In this document: positions 29,989 through 41,931 of the stretch, piece by piece
Position numbering within the stretch: position 1 is the first letter of the stretch
How the letters are laid out: every line of letters begins with the position of its first letter
From: Ruania albidiflava DSM 18029
GTDB lineage: Bacteria > Actinomycetota > Actinomycetes > Actinomycetales > Beutenbergiaceae
Direction: 5' to 3'
DNA length: 64,000 nt
Assembly: GCF_000421225.1 (NCBI RefSeq)
Contig: NZ_ATWL01000001.1
Location: 1-64,000, forward strand
Translations under genes and position numbers: made by a program
Notes under the pieces: model-generated
Database searches by the model: none
The model's input: only the letters and a program-made list of their open reading frames with translations
Told to the model about the DNA's origin: nothing

Positions 29989-29996
29989 GCCGACCC

Positions 29997-30024
29997 GGCG
30001 ACCGGCGGATGGCCGCCGGTCGCC
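29997..30024 (+). terminator. First hairpin after sigA
   Basis: Perfect 12-base stem (29997-30008 with 30013-30024) with a 4-base loop, starting eight bases after the stop. Confidence 0.75.
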
Positions 30025-30050
30025 AGCGGACCGTGGCCGGTGCGCCGAGC

Positions 30051-30100
30051 ACGAGCAGAGGCCCTGCACCCCTCGAATGGGGTGCAGGGCCTCTGCTCGT
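30051..30100 (+). terminator. Second, stronger hairpin after sigA
   Basis: Perfect 22-base stem (30051-30072 with 30079-30100) with a 6-base loop. The strongest inverted repeat in the window, able to stop transcription from both the sigA side and the opposing DUF7455 gene. Confidence 0.9.
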
Positions 30101-30163
30101 TCCGATGCGGCTCCACCTGGCCGGGCACACGTCCTGCGGTGAGGACGGCCCGGTCCGGGTTCC

Positions 30164-30189
30164 GGCCCGCGCTGGGTCAGCGCGGGGCC
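30164..30189 (-). terminator. Hairpin after the DUF7455 gene
   Basis: Ten-base arm 30164-30173 pairs with 30179-30189 with one bulged base, about 17 bases beyond the stop on the minus strand. Confidence 0.5.
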
Positions 30190-30205
30190 GCCTCGTGCTG
30201 CCGGC

Positions 30206-30430
30206 TCAGCGCTCGTTCTCGTTCTTGGCGTGCAGCCGGTCGGTCTCGTCGTGGATGTGGGTGGCTACCGAGGAGAGAGCCTCGGAGTGCTTGCGCGCGT
30301 GGTGGGCGCAGAAGAGCAGCTCGCCACCTCCGGCCATGAGGACCCGCACGTACGCCTGTGCGCCACAGGCGTCGCACCGGTCGGCCGCTGTCAGTTCGGG
30401 TGCCGCGTTCTCGGCAGTCAAGGTACTCAC
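30206..30430 (-). CDS. DUF7455 small zinc-ribbon-like protein
   Basis: 74-residue conserved actinobacterial protein. CDACG near residue 19 and CAHHARKH near residue 40 give a Cys2/His-type metal site around a short beta hairpin (QAYVRVLMAGGGELLF). No catalytic motif. Found beside sigA in related genomes. The frame is open to 30502; GTG 30430 fits the usual length and lies six bases after a TTATAT sequence, so it may be leaderless. Divergent from the topoisomerase B gene. Confidence 0.82.
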   Translation of the reverse strand: MSTLTAENAAPELTAADRCDACGAQAYVRVLMAGGGELLFCAHHARKHSEALSSVATHIHDETDRLHAKNENER

Positions 30431-30571
30431 ATCGCCATATAACCACCGCACCCCCCGATCTCGTCCACCCAGACCGGCGAGTTCGCTCACTGCAGAAACC
30501 ACCGCCCGCCTCCAGCGGGGTCAAACCCGGCACAAGGTATGGCGTTCCGCAGTTGTCGGCCGGCACGCGCC

Positions 30572-30577
30572 TAGAGT
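30572..30577 (+). promoter_or_regulatory. -10 box of the topoisomerase B gene, probably leaderless
   Basis: TAGAGT, six bases before the GTG at 30584. Confidence 0.5.
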
Positions 30578-30583
30578 GGTGGC

Positions 30584-32707
<2,124 letters not shown>

Positions 32708-33046
32708 GCCAGCCGGGGTCGCCCGGCGCACCTCTGCACCGCAGCGGACCCGCCAGCACCGGTTCCCGCTGCGCCGCCGCAGGACGGGCGCCGGTCCACC
32801 AGGTGTGGCTGCCCAGCCACCGGGCGGCTTTGCCCGCGGGTACCCTGGCCGCATACGCTGCCGGGGACATGGACAGAGCACGCCTGGACACCAGTGCCCC
32901 GGACGCAGGCCCGATCGAGACCTGCGCCGCGCTCAGCGCGCCCGGGCACGGCATGTGCGGGCTGCAGAACACCGAGAGCTGAGAGACACCCGCATGCACC
33001 CAGCCCCTCGCGCTGCCCAGCACGTCCCCGGCCCTTGGGAGGCGGA
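32708..33046. other. Gap between parE and the GNAT gene
   Basis: 339 bases. An open frame of 92 codons (32704-32982, GTG overlapping the parE stop) has fairly G/C-rich third positions but no recognisable family or ribosome site, so it is only a possible small gene. TTGCCC (32830) and TACGCT (32854-32859) with about 18 bases between them could be the promoter of the GNAT gene. Confidence 0.35.
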
Positions 33047-34027
33047 GTGAGCCCAGCCCTGCCCAGTCCCGACCTGCAGCTCAGCTGGCGGCCCCTGACC
33101 GTCGCGGACACCGGCGACCTGTACGCGCTGCTGCGCCGGATCGAGGAGCACGACGACCCGCCCTACCGCAGCACCCGCGAAGAGGTGGACGACACGGCGC
33201 TGAGCCAGTGGACCGACCTGGCCGGCAACTCTCTGGCCGGCTTCGACACTGCCGGTGTGCTGCGAGCCTATGGCGTGCTCATCGAGGGGGAGGCCCGGCG
33301 GTCTGCGCCTCGCACGTTGCTCGAGGGCGGCGTGGACCCGGAGGTACGGCACCGTGGCGTGGGCAGCGCCCTGCTCACCTGGCAGCTGCAACGGGCGAAG
33401 GAGCTGCTGGCTGGGGCAGAGGAGCCGGGCCGGGTGATCGTGCACGTCGAGGACGGGATGAACGCCAGCGCGGACCTGGTGCAGCGGCACGGCTTCGTCC
33501 CGGGCGGGTTCCACACCGAGATGCGCCGCAACCTGGCGACGCTCGAGCTGCCCGAGGTGCACCTGGCGCACCCGCTGGAGCTGGTCGGCTGGAGCCCCGA
33601 GCTCGACGATGCGGTGCGGATCGCCCACGGCGAGGCCTTCGGCAACGGGACGAGCCCACCGACCCCGCAGCGGTGGCAGGAGGGCCGCACCTACTTCGTG
33701 CCCGAGTGGAGCTTCCTGGTGCTGGACCGCACGTCGGACCGGGCGCAGGTGGCCGGCTACCTGCTGTCCAGCAAGTACGAGCAGGACTGGCCCACGCTCG
33801 GGTGGAGCGAAGGCTACGTGGACATCCTCGGCGTCCGTGCTCCCTGGCGGGGCCAGCGGATCGCCACCGCGTTGCTGGTGCGTGCGATGCGCGCCTACAA
33901 GGAGTCCGGGATGGAGTACGCAGCGCTCGGGCTGGACCATACCGACAAGGAGGAGCGGTTCGGGCTGTTCGACCGGTTGGCGTTCACCCCGACCCGGGGC
34001 TCCACCACGTACGTGCTGCAGGTGTGA
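33047..34027 (+). CDS. Tandem-domain GNAT N-acetyltransferase
   Basis: 326 residues with two GNAT folds. Each has a recognisable acetyl-CoA loop: VRHRGVGSALLTWQL (about 103-117) and APWRGQRIATALLVRAM (about 264-280). The double arrangement resembles mycothiol synthase MshD, but the signature residues cannot be checked here and substrate remains unknown. GTG start with GGGAGG upstream. Three bases before the YhhN gene, so co-transcribed. Confidence 0.85.
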   Translation: MSPALPSPDLQLSWRPLTVADTGDLYALLRRIEEHDDPPYRSTREEVDDTALSQWTDLAGNSLAGFDTAGVLRAYGVLIEGEARRSAPRTLLEGGVDPEVRHRGVGSALLTWQLQRAKELLAGAEEPGRVIVHVEDGMNASADLVQRHGFVPGGFHTEMRRNLATLELPEVHLAHPLELVGWSPELDDAVRIAHGEAFGNGTSPPTPQRWQEGRTYFVPEWSFLVLDRTSDRAQVAGYLLSSKYEQDWPTLGWSEGYVDILGVRAPWRGQRIATALLVRAMRAYKESGMEYAALGLDHTDKEERFGLFDRLAFTPTRGSTTYVLQV

Positions 34028-34030
34028 GGT

Positions 34031-34714
34031 ATGGGGGCGCGGTCGTGGCGGGTGGCCCTCGGGCTGGTCGCGGCCGCGCACCTGCTGGCCCAGCTGTTCG
34101 GTGCGCACACGCTCGCAGCCGGCACCCAGGTGCTGCTCGTGCCCACGCTGGCCGGCTGGGTGTGGTCGGCGAGCCTGCTGCCGGCACGGTCCGGGAGCAC
34201 CCGGGCGTACGCCGCGGCGTTGCTGCTGTCCTGGTTGGGGGACGCGATACCGCGTCTGGTCGACGGCGAAGCCTCCTTCGTGGCGATGGTCACCTTCTTC
34301 CTGCTCGCCCAGGTGTGCTTCATCGGCGCCTACCTGTTGCTGGTCCGGCAGTGGCCGTCGCTGCCGGTGATGGCCGCCTACGTGGTGGTCTTCGGCGCGC
34401 TGTACGTGCTCTGTGCCCCCGGTGCCGGTGATCTGCTGGTGCTGGTCGCCGTCTACGGGCTGCTGCTGGTCACCGCCGGTGCGCTGAGCAGCACGGTCTC
34501 GCTGGTCACCGCGATCGGTGGGGCGCTGTTCGTGCTCTCGGACGCGCTGATCGCGCTGCACAGGTTCTGGTACTCCTACCAGCTGCCGCAGCACGACTTC
34601 CTGGTGATGGTCACCTACATCGCCGCACAGGTGCTGATCGCCTACGGGTTCCTCCGCCACCACCGTGCGCGCCCGGCGGGCACGCCGCGGAGGCAGGTTC
34701 GCGGCACCGACTGA
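34031..34714 (+). CDS. YhhN family membrane protein (lysoplasmalogenase-like)
   Basis: 227 residues, about eight hydrophobic helices. The family's paired acidic positions are seen in LSWLGDA and LFVLSDALIAL. YhhN/TMEM86 proteins hydrolyse lysoplasmalogens in animals; the bacterial role is unclear, and aerobic actinobacteria generally lack plasmalogens, so another lipid substrate is likely. ATG three bases after the GNAT gene. Convergent with the topoisomerase A gene; GGCAGGATCCTGCC (34726-34739) between them may be a small terminator. Confidence 0.85.
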   Translation: MGARSWRVALGLVAAAHLLAQLFGAHTLAAGTQVLLVPTLAGWVWSASLLPARSGSTRAYAAALLLSWLGDAIPRLVDGEASFVAMVTFFLLAQVCFIGAYLLLVRQWPSLPVMAAYVVVFGALYVLCAPGAGDLLVLVAVYGLLLVTAGALSSTVSLVTAIGGALFVLSDALIALHRFWYSYQLPQHDFLVMVTYIAAQVLIAYGFLRHHRARPAGTPRRQVRGTD

Positions 34715-34796
34715 GGTTCGCCGCTGGCAGGATCCTGCCTCCCGCGACCGAGGTGCCTGCGAGCTGGGAGACGGTGCCGGCGGGTACGCGGCCGGC

Positions 34797-37265
34797 TCAG
34801 CCCAGCCCGGTCACCGGGGCGCTGAGCGGACGCCCGGAACCGTCCCGGCGCTCATCCATCTCCGGCAGCTCCACCGCCTGGCCGGCGGACCCGACCGCGC
34901 GCACCGGGTCTGGTGCCACCGCCGCCAGGTACAGGCTGTCCTCACCGCGCAGGAACCGGTGTGCCCGCACCCCACCGGTGGCCCGACCCTTGCTCGGGAA
35001 CAGGCCGAACGGGGTGACCTTTGCCGAACCGCCGACCGTACCGGGCAGGGCGCCGGCGGATCCGGCCAGGGTCACCACCACTGCATCCTCGGCGCGGGCG
35101 GGGGACAGCACCGCGAAGCAGACCACGTAGGCGCCGGGCGCCAGCTTGATCCCGGCCATGCCGCCGGCGGTGCGGCCCTGCGCACGAACCACAGAGGCGG
35201 CAAAGTGCAGCAGCTGGGCGTCGGAGGAGACGAACACCAGCTCGTCCTCGTCCCGCGCCGGGGCCGCGGCGACCACCTCGTCCCCGTCCTTGAGGCTGAT
35301 CACCTCCCAGGAGTCCTTGTTCCGCGGATGGTCTGGGGCGACCCGTTTCACCTGACCGTTCCGGGTGCCCAGGCCCAGCGGCGGGGCATCGGCACCGATC
35401 GGCACCAGGCCGACCACCTGTTCGTCCGGCTCCAGCAGCAGCACCTCGGAGACGCCCACCCCGCCGGACAGGCTCGGGGGTGCATCCGTGGGCGGTAGGG
35501 CCGGCACGTCGATCACCGACAGCCGCAGCACCCGGCCGCGACTGGTGACCGCCCCGACGTGCCCGCGCGCCGTGGCCCGTACCGTGGCGCGCAGCGCATC
35601 GTGGGCGCTTCGCCGACCGTTGCGCACCGGTTCGGTGTCATCGGCAGTGCGTGCCAGCAGCCCGCTGGCCGACAGCAGCACCCGGCACGGCGCGTCCTCC
35701 ACCTCCAGCGGCAGGGCGGCAGCCTTCCGCCCGGTGGGGCTCTTCGCCGCAGGTGCCGTCGCCCCGGAGGACTCCAGCAGCACCGTGCGCCGCGGGGTGC
35801 CGTGCTCGGCGGCGACCTGCGCCAGCTCGTCGGAGACCACCTGGCGCAGCAGCGTGTCGTCGGCAAGGATCGCCCGCAGCTCCTCGATCTGCCGGGCCAG
35901 CTCGTCCCGCTCCGCCTCCAGGTCGATCCGGGAGAACTTCGTCAGGCGGCGCAGCCGCAGCTCCAGGATGTACTCCGCCTGGGCGTCGGACAGGTCGAAG
36001 ACCACCTTCAGCCGCTCCCGGGCCGTCTCCGCATCGTCGCTGGAGCGGATCACCTGGATCACCTCGTCGATGTCCAGGATGGCGATCAGCAGACCCTCCA
36101 CGAGGTGCGCCCGCTCGGACTTCTTCGCCAGCCGATGCTCGCTGCGCCGCCGGACCACGTCGAGCCGGTGGTCCACGTACACCTCGAGCAGCTCCCGCAG
36201 CCCCAGCGTGCGTGGCTGACCGTCGACCAGCGCGACGTTGTTGATGCCGAAGGACTCTTCCATCGGGGTGTGCTTGTACAGCTGCTCGAGCACCGCGTCC
36301 GGGTGGAACGCGTTCTTCACCTCGATCACCAGCCGCAACCCGTTCTTGCGGTCGGTGAGGTCGTTCACCGCAGAGATGCCCTGCAGCTTCTTCGACTGCA
36401 CCGCGTCCTTGATCTTCTCGATCACCCGCTCCGGGCCCACCTGGTAGGGCAGCTCGGTGACCACGATGCCCTGCTTGCGGGCGGTGATCCGCTCGATCCT
36501 GGCGGTCGCGCGGGTGCGGAACGAACCCCGGCCACCGGCGTAGGCCTCCCGGATGCCGTCCAGACCGACGATCTTGCCGCCGCTGGGCAGGTCCGGCCCC
36601 GGCACGAACCGCATCAGCTCCTCCAGCGTGGCCTGCGGGTGGTCGATCAGGTGCCGCGCAGCGGAGATCACCTCCACCAGGTTGTGCGGGGCCATGTTCG
36701 TGGCCATCCCCACGGCGATCCCGCTGGCGCCGTTGACCAGCAGGTTCGGCAGCGCGGAGGGGAGCACCACCGGTTGGGTGAACTGGTTGTCGTAGTTCGG
36801 GACGAAGTCGACGACGTCCTCGTCCAGGTCGGCGGTCATCACCATCGCTGCCGGCGCCAGCCGCGCCTCGGTGTACCGGGGAGCGGCCGGGCCGTCGTCC
36901 AGGGAACCGAAGTTGCCGTGCCCGTCCACCAGCGGCAGCCGCAGGGAGAACGGCTGAGCCATGCGCACCAGGGCGTCGTAGATGGCGGCGTCCCCGTGCG
37001 GGTGCAGCTTCCCCATCACCTCGCCGACCACCCGGGCAGACTTCACGTGCCCACGGTCCGGGCGTAGGCCCATCTGCGCCATCTGGAACAGGATCCGGCG
37101 CTGCACCGGCTTCAACCCGTCCCGGGCGTCCGGGATGGCCCGGGAGTAGATCACCGAGTAGGCGTACTCCAGGTAGGAGGCACGCATCTCCGCCGAGACG
37201 TCGGTGTCGACGATGATCGAGTCATCGGTCGGTTCTGCAGGTCCGGTAGAGCGACGGCGTGCCAT
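34797..37265 (-). CDS. parC: Type IIA topoisomerase A subunit (topoisomerase IV/ParC-like)
   Basis: 822-residue DNA cleavage subunit. The active tyrosine is Tyr131 in [19 protein letters not shown] (88-97) is the quinolone-pocket region, with Ala93 where E. coli GyrA has Ser83. The C-terminal beta-pinwheel is present but I find no GyrA box (QRRGGKG-type), so it lacks the DNA-wrapping motif needed for strong negative supercoiling and fits ParC. Start ATG 37265 lies seven bases after GACAAT; the frame extends upstream to 37448 without support. Pairs with parE on the opposite strand. Confidence 0.93.
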   Translation of the reverse strand: MARRRSTGPAEPTDDSIIVDTDVSAEMRASYLEYAYSVIYSRAIPDARDGLKPVQRRILFQMAQMGLRPDRGHVKSARVVGEVMGKLHPHGDAAIYDALVRMAQPFSLRLPLVDGHGNFGSLDDGPAAPRYTEARLAPAAMVMTADLDEDVVDFVPNYDNQFTQPVVLPSALPNLLVNGASGIAVGMATNMAPHNLVEVISAARHLIDHPQATLEELMRFVPGPDLPSGGKIVGLDGIREAYAGGRGSFRTRATARIERITARKQGIVVTELPYQVGPERVIEKIKDAVQSKKLQGISAVNDLTDRKNGLRLVIEVKNAFHPDAVLEQLYKHTPMEESFGINNVALVDGQPRTLGLRELLEVYVDHRLDVVRRRSEHRLAKKSERAHLVEGLLIAILDIDEVIQVIRSSDDAETARERLKVVFDLSDAQAEYILELRLRRLTKFSRIDLEAERDELARQIEELRAILADDTLLRQVVSDELAQVAAEHGTPRRTVLLESSGATAPAAKSPTGRKAAALPLEVEDAPCRVLLSASGLLARTADDTEPVRNGRRSAHDALRATVRATARGHVGAVTSRGRVLRLSVIDVPALPPTDAPPSLSGGVGVSEVLLLEPDEQVVGLVPIGADAPPLGLGTRNGQVKRVAPDHPRNKDSWEVISLKDGDEVVAAAPARDEDELVFVSSDAQLLHFAASVVRAQGRTAGGMAGIKLAPGAYVVCFAVLSPARAEDAVVVTLAGSAGALPGTVGGSAKVTPFGLFPSKGRATGGVRAHRFLRGEDSLYLAAVAPDPVRAVGSAGQAVELPEMDERRDGSGRPLSAPVTGLG

Positions 37266-37272
37266 ACCTGCC

Positions 37273-37278
37273 ATTGTC
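37273..37278 (-). promoter_or_regulatory. -10 box of the topoisomerase A gene, possibly leaderless
   Basis: GACAAT on the minus strand, seven bases before ATG 37265. Confidence 0.4.
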
Positions 37279-37413
37279 CCGGATCGGCGCCGCACCGGTC
37301 GCCAGCACACACCGACCACCACAGAAATCCCTCGCCCCACCTCGGGTCGTGGTGCCAGGAGTGCGCCAGAGCGCACGCTGGACATGACGACCCGGTGGGG
37401 AGGGGGTGGGCGG

Positions 37414-37419
37414 TAGGGT
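37414..37419 (+). promoter_or_regulatory. -10 box of the GNAT/acyl-CoA synthetase gene, probably leaderless
   Basis: TAGGGT, six bases before ATG 37426. Confidence 0.5.
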
Positions 37420-37425
37420 CGAGGC

Positions 37426-40071
37426 ATGCCTGACGGTGCCCCACCCACCCCGCCGAGCTATCCGGAGCACTGGGAAGCCGACGTGGTGCTGCGGGACGGG
37501 TCCACGATGCGCATCCGCCCCATCCATCCCGAGGATGCCGAGGCGCTGCAGCGATTCCACGGTCGGCAGTCGCCGGAGTCGGTGTACCTGCGGTTCTTCG
37601 CCCCGCTGGCCCGACTGCCCGAACGGGACCTGTACCACTTCACCCATGTGGACCACCACCAGCGGGTGGCCCTGGTGGTGCTCTGGCAGGAGGAGATCGT
37701 CGCCGTCGGCCGGTTCGACCAGATCGGCGGCGGGGACGCCGAGGTCGCCTTCAACGTCTCCGACCACGTGCAGGGCAAAGGGCTGGGCTCCGTGCTGCTG
37801 GAGCACCTCGCCGCCGCCGGCCGGGAGCTCGGGGTGCGCCGGTTCGTGGCGGACGTGCTGCCGCAGAACGCGCGCATGCTGCGGGTGTTCACCGACGCCG
37901 GCTACGACGTGCAGCAGGTCTACGACGACGGCATCGTGGCCGTCTCCTTCACCATCCGGCCCACGGACCGTTCCATGGCGGTGCTCGCCGAGCGGGAACG
38001 GCGCGCCGAGGCGCTGAGCATGTCCGCCATCCTCTCCCCGCGCCGGGTGCTGCTGGTCTGTGCGGGACAGGAGGGGCGATCCTTCGGGGCCCGGCTGGTC
38101 GAGCACCTCGAACCCACCGGACGGCTGCGGGTGGTGGGGCTCCCGGGCCATCCCGGCTCGCTGACCGAGCTGGACCCCCTCCCAGACGAAGACCTGGCGC
38201 TGGTGGCCGCAGACGCAGCCACCGTGCTCGAGCTCGCCCCCGGTCTGGCCGACCACGGCATCAAGGCGGTGGTGCTGTACACCGGAGGCTTCGCCGTCGA
38301 CCCGCGGACCGGGAAGGTGCCGCAACGCACCCTGGTGACCACGCTGCGCCGGCACGGCCTGCGCCTGGTGGGACCACGCTCGTTCGGCATCCGCAGCACT
38401 GGTCCCGACCCGCTGGATGCGACGCTGTGGCCCGGGCCCCTGCGGCAGGGCAACGTCGGCATCTTCTGCCAGTCCGCGGCCGCCGGGCTCGCGCTGCTGT
38501 CCGGGGCTGCCGAACGGGATCTGGGCATCTCCTCGTTCCTGTCCGCCGGCCACCGGGTGGACGTCTCCGGCAACGACACGATGCAGCTGTGGACCACCGA
38601 CGAGGGCACCGAGGTGGCCTGCCTGCGGCTGGAGTCGATCGGCAACCCGCGCAAGTTCTCCCGGGTGGCGCGGCGGCTGTCCGAGAAGGGACCGGTGGTC
38701 GCGATGATCGCCGGCTCCACCGGACAGCTCAACCCACCGGGGCACGCTGTGCGCACCACCTCTGAGCCGCGGCGGGCGCTGGATGAGCTGATGCGGCAGG
38801 CCGGTGTGCTGGTGGCCGAGACCGAACCCGCGTTGCTGGACCTGGCGGCGCTGCTGTCCGAGCAGCCGCTGCCGACCGGCGACCGGGTGCAGGTGCTCAC
38901 CAACTCCGGTACGCAAGCAGCGATCCTCGCCGAGCTGATCGCCCACCACGAGCTGCAGGCAGCAGCCGAACCGATCGCACTGCCCGCAGGCGCTGACGGC
39001 ACCGCCTACGCTGAGCAGGTGGCCGACCTGGCCGACCGGGACGACTGGGACGTGGTGCTGGTCGGGTACGTGCCGTTGCTCACCGATGACGGCGCAGCCG
39101 TGGCCGAGCAGGTCGCTCACCTGGCCGCCACGTCCGGGCGCACCACGCTCGCCTGCCTGTTCGGCGTCACCGGGCTGTTGCCGTCGGCCCGGCCCGAGGG
39201 TGAACCCGGTCCGCGCGTACCGACGTTCCCCAGTGCCGAGGACGCGGTTGCCGCCATCGCCGCGGCGCGGGCCTACCACCGGTGGCGGCACACCGACCGC
39301 GGGCCTCGGGTGGACCCGCCCGGGATGGACCGGCGGGAGGCGAAGTCGTTGGTGCAGTCGGCCCTTGCCGACCTGCCGCGGGGCAGCACGAAGCGGCTCG
39401 GGGCAGCAGAGGCCGCCCGGCTGCTCGGCTGCTACGGCATCTCCGTCTGGCCGGAGCGCCGCGTCAGCGACCAGGACGAGGCGCTGGCCGCGGCGAACGA
39501 GCTCGGCTGGCCGGTCGCGCTCAAACCCGCTGACGAGGTGCTGCGGCACCGCACCGACCTGGGCGGGGTGCGCCTGGACCTGTCCACCCCCGCCGAGCTC
39601 ACCGAGGCGTACACCTCAGCAGCCGCCCGGGTGGCTGGGATCATCGGGCACGGCTGTGCCTTCGACGTGCAGCCGATGGCCCCACCCGGAGCGGGTTGCG
39701 TGGTGCGCGCCGTGGAGGACGAGCTGTACGGTCCGATCGTGTCCGTGGGCCTGGCGGGGGACGCCGTCGAGCTGCTCGGTGATGCCTCCTACCGGGTGCC
39801 GCCGCTGACCGAGACGGACGTGGCGGAGATGGTCCGCTCGCTGCGCGCCGCCCCGCGGCTGTTCGGGCACCGGGGGATGCCGCCGCTGGACGTGGCCGCA
39901 CTGGAGGACGTGCTCGCTCGGGTGTCGGTGCTCAAGGAGGAGCTGGCGGAGATCGCCGGGATCGTGCTGCACCCGGTGCTGGTCGGGGAGCAAGGTACCG
40001 CGGTGCTCGGGGTTCGGGTGGACGTGGCCCACCCCAGCCGGGGCGACGTGGCGCGCCGGGTGCTGCCCTGA
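37426..40071 (+). CDS. GNAT fused to NDP-forming acyl-CoA synthetase (Pat-like protein acetyltransferase)
   Basis: 881 residues. The N-terminal GNAT domain (about 20-180) has the acetyl-CoA loop [14 protein letters not shown]. It is followed by the ADP-forming acyl-CoA synthetase modules: CoA-binding (about 205-320, [19 protein letters not shown]), two ligase parts ([25 protein letters not shown]) and an ATP-grasp end (about 655-880). The phosphohistidine segment of active synthetases is not conserved (PPGHAVRTT here), so the large part may be a sensor, as in Pat/PatZ lysine acetyltransferases. In enterobacterial Pat the GNAT domain is at the C-terminus; here the order is reversed. Possible target: acetyl-CoA synthetase. 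Confidence 0.9.
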   Translation: MPDGAPPTPPSYPEHWEADVVLRDGSTMRIRPIHPEDAEALQRFHGRQSPESVYLRFFAPLARLPERDLYHFTHVDHHQRVALVVLWQEEIVAVGRFDQIGGGDAEVAFNVSDHVQGKGLGSVLLEHLAAAGRELGVRRFVADVLPQNARMLRVFTDAGYDVQQVYDDGIVAVSFTIRPTDRSMAVLAERERRAEALSMSAILSPRRVLLVCAGQEGRSFGARLVEHLEPTGRLRVVGLPGHPGSLTELDPLPDEDLALVAADAATVLELAPGLADHGIKAVVLYTGGFAVDPRTGKVPQRTLVTTLRRHGLRLVGPRSFGIRSTGPDPLDATLWPGPLRQGNVGIFCQSAAAGLALLSGAAERDLGISSFLSAGHRVDVSGNDTMQLWTTDEGTEVACLRLESIGNPRKFSRVARRLSEKGPVVAMIAGSTGQLNPPGHAVRTTSEPRRALDELMRQAGVLVAETEPALLDLAALLSEQPLPTGDRVQVLTNSGTQAAILAELIAHHELQAAAEPIALPAGADGTAYAEQVADLADRDDWDVVLVGYVPLLTDDGAAVAEQVAHLAATSGRTTLACLFGVTGLLPSARPEGEPGPRVPTFPSAEDAVAAIAAARAYHRWRHTDRGPRVDPPGMDRREAKSLVQSALADLPRGSTKRLGAAEAARLLGCYGISVWPERRVSDQDEALAAANELGWPVALKPADEVLRHRTDLGGVRLDLSTPAELTEAYTSAAARVAGIIGHGCAFDVQPMAPPGAGCVVRAVEDELYGPIVSVGLAGDAVELLGDASYRVPPLTETDVAEMVRSLRAAPRLFGHRGMPPLDVAALEDVLARVSVLKEELAEIAGIVLHPVLVGEQGTAVLGVRVDVAHPSRGDVARRVLP

Positions 40072-40103
40072 GGCGTCCGGCGCCGGAACTGCGCCGCAGG
40101 TGC

Positions 40104-40109
40104 GAGACT
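40104..40109 (+). promoter_or_regulatory. Possible -10 box of the DUF5998 gene
   Basis: GAGACT, six bases before GTG 40116; a weak match that gains weight only from the spacing seen elsewhere. Confidence 0.3.
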
Positions 40110-40115
40110 GGGCCC

Positions 40116-40712
40116 GTGACCTCACGTACCGAACACCTGCAGGACCTGCGTCAGGACATCCAGCGTGCCGGCTACTACCCGGCGCTGGTGACCGACGTGC
40201 TGGAGATCGCCCTGGCCGGCGAAGACGTGCGCGCCCATCTGGTGCACCAGGAGACCATGTTCGAGCGCACCGAGGTGCGCCGGCACATCACCACACTGGT
40301 GCTCACCCCGACCCGGCTGGTGCTCGCGCACGTGGACGACATCCCCGCCGAGGACCCTGGCGGTGCGCCGACGGCCGCTGCCACCACCGAGGCGGTGCCG
40401 CTGCACCAGGTGCGGTCGGTCGGCCTCACGCACGGGGTCGCCGACCCGGCTGCCTACCCGGACGGTGGTGGCAGCACCGAGCTGACCATCGCCTTGAGCT
40501 GGGGGGCGGTGCGTCGGATCGACCTGGAGCCGGCCACCTGCACCGACCCGACCTGCGAGGCGGACCACGGGTTGACCGGCACCTCGATGAGCGACGACCT
40601 GGTGGTGCGGATCAGCGCTCAGGCCGAAGGCCCGTCGGCGATGCAGAACGCCCTGCACTTCGCCACGGAGCTCTCGCTGGCCACAGTCGGGACCGGGCAG
40701 CCTGCGAAGTGA
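40116..40712 (+). CDS. DUF5998 family protein
   Basis: 198-residue actinobacterial protein of unknown function. The N-terminus is helical, followed by a beta-rich centre (ITTLVLTPTRLVLAHVDD and TELTIALSWGAVRRIDLEPA) that looks PH-like, with CTDPTCEAD as the only Cys pair. No signal or membrane helix. The GTGA overlap with the downstream phosphodiesterase gene shows translational coupling, a pairing seen in related genomes. Confidence 0.83.
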   Translation: MTSRTEHLQDLRQDIQRAGYYPALVTDVLEIALAGEDVRAHLVHQETMFERTEVRRHITTLVLTPTRLVLAHVDDIPAEDPGGAPTAAATTEAVPLHQVRSVGLTHGVADPAAYPDGGGSTELTIALSWGAVRRIDLEPATCTDPTCEADHGLTGTSMSDDLVVRISAQAEGPSAMQNALHFATELSLATVGTGQPAK

Positions 40713-41854
40713 CCGACCCGACCACGGACGCCGACCGGGAGGACCCGTCCCCCCGGCTCGGTGACGTGCTCCTCGGCGCCGCCGGAGCCTGTGGTGTCGA
40801 CCTGCCCGGCCAGGACACCACCGGCACTGCACACCGCCTGGGGCTGCCCGCCTCCACCAAGGTGTGCGTGGTCCTCGTGGACGGTCTCGGCTGGTACAAC
40901 CTCACCGCCCGGGCCGAGCTCGCCCCGTTCCTTGCCGGGAGCGCCCCGCAGCAGGCCCGGTGCACGTTCCCCTCCACCACCGCCACGAACCTGGCCTACC
41001 TGGGCACCGGACGAGAGGGCGGCCAGACCGGGATGCTCGGGTACACGGTCCGCGACCATGACGGACGGGTGCTGAACCTGGTCTCCTGGAACCGGGACGT
41101 GGACCCGCTGCGCTGGCAACCGGTGCCGACCGTGTTCGAGCAGCTGGCCGACGCCGGCCGGCTGGCGGTGAGCGTGGGCCCGTGGAAGTTCGCCGAGTCG
41201 GGGCTCACCCGGGCTGCGTTGCGCGGCAGCGAGTACAGCCCGGCACAGTCGCTGGCCGACCGGGTGGACGGTGCGCTGAGCCACCTGCGCGACCCGGAGG
41301 TGGACCTGGTCTACCTGTACTGGGGCGAGGTCGACTCCGCCGGGCACCAGCACGGGTGGCGCTCCCAGCGATGGGCCGAGGAGCTGCGCGCCGCGGACGG
41401 GGAGCTGCAGCGGCTGGCCCGCCGGGTGCCGCCGGGGACGCTGCTGATCATCACCGCCGACCACGGGATGGTGGACGTGCCGGTCGCCGACCGCACCGAC
41501 GTGGCCGACCAGGACGCGCTCGCCCAGGACGTCGACCTGCTCGCAGGGGAGCCGCGGGCGGTGCACCTGTACACCCGTCCCGCGCAGGCTGCCGCAGTGG
41601 CCCGCCGCTGGGCCGAGGTGCTCGGCGAGCGGGCGCAGGTGCTGGAACGTGACGAGGTGATCGCTGCCGGGCTGGTCGGCCCGGTGGCGCCGGCGATGCG
41701 CCGGGTGCTGGGCGATGTGCTGGTGGTCGCCCGGGGCACGCATGCGGTGCAGGACACCCGCAGAGGTCCGCGCGAGGGCAGCCCGATGGTCGGGATGCAC
41801 GGAGCGCTCACCGCCGAGGAGATGACCGTGCCGCTGATCGTGCTCCCCGGCTGA
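40709..41854 (+). CDS. Alkaline phosphatase superfamily phosphodiesterase (nucleotide pyrophosphatase-like)
   Basis: 381 residues. Metal-site features are VVLVDGLGWYN, the nucleophile Thr in FPSTTATNLA, EVDSAGHQHGW, ITADHGMVD and a final GMHGALT segment. This is the two-zinc phosphodiesterase/pyrophosphatase layout. No signal peptide is seen, so it may be cytoplasmic, unlike most relatives. GTG start overlaps the DUF5998 stop. Substrate not known. Confidence 0.9.
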   Translation: MTDPTTDADREDPSPRLGDVLLGAAGACGVDLPGQDTTGTAHRLGLPASTKVCVVLVDGLGWYNLTARAELAPFLAGSAPQQARCTFPSTTATNLAYLGTGREGGQTGMLGYTVRDHDGRVLNLVSWNRDVDPLRWQPVPTVFEQLADAGRLAVSVGPWKFAESGLTRAALRGSEYSPAQSLADRVDGALSHLRDPEVDLVYLYWGEVDSAGHQHGWRSQRWAEELRAADGELQRLARRVPPGTLLIITADHGMVDVPVADRTDVADQDALAQDVDLLAGEPRAVHLYTRPAQAAAVARRWAEVLGERAQVLERDEVIAAGLVGPVAPAMRRVLGDVLVVARGTHAVQDTRRGPREGSPMVGMHGALTAEEMTVPLIVLPG

Positions 41855-41861
41855 CCCTCCT

Positions 41862-41923
41862 TCGCGAACGCTCGTGCTAGCGGCGCTAACCCGCTGCGGA
41901 GCCGCAAACCGGAGCGTTCGCGA
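41862..41923. terminator. Long-loop inverted repeat between convergent genes
   Basis: TCGCGAACGCTC (41862-41873) pairs perfectly with GAGCGTTCGCGA (41912-41923). The loop of 38 bases has further GC-rich self-complementarity. It lies between the phosphodiesterase gene and sepH, so it is probably a bidirectional terminator, though it also resembles a small repeat element. Confidence 0.6.
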
Positions 41924-41931
41924 CAGTGGGA

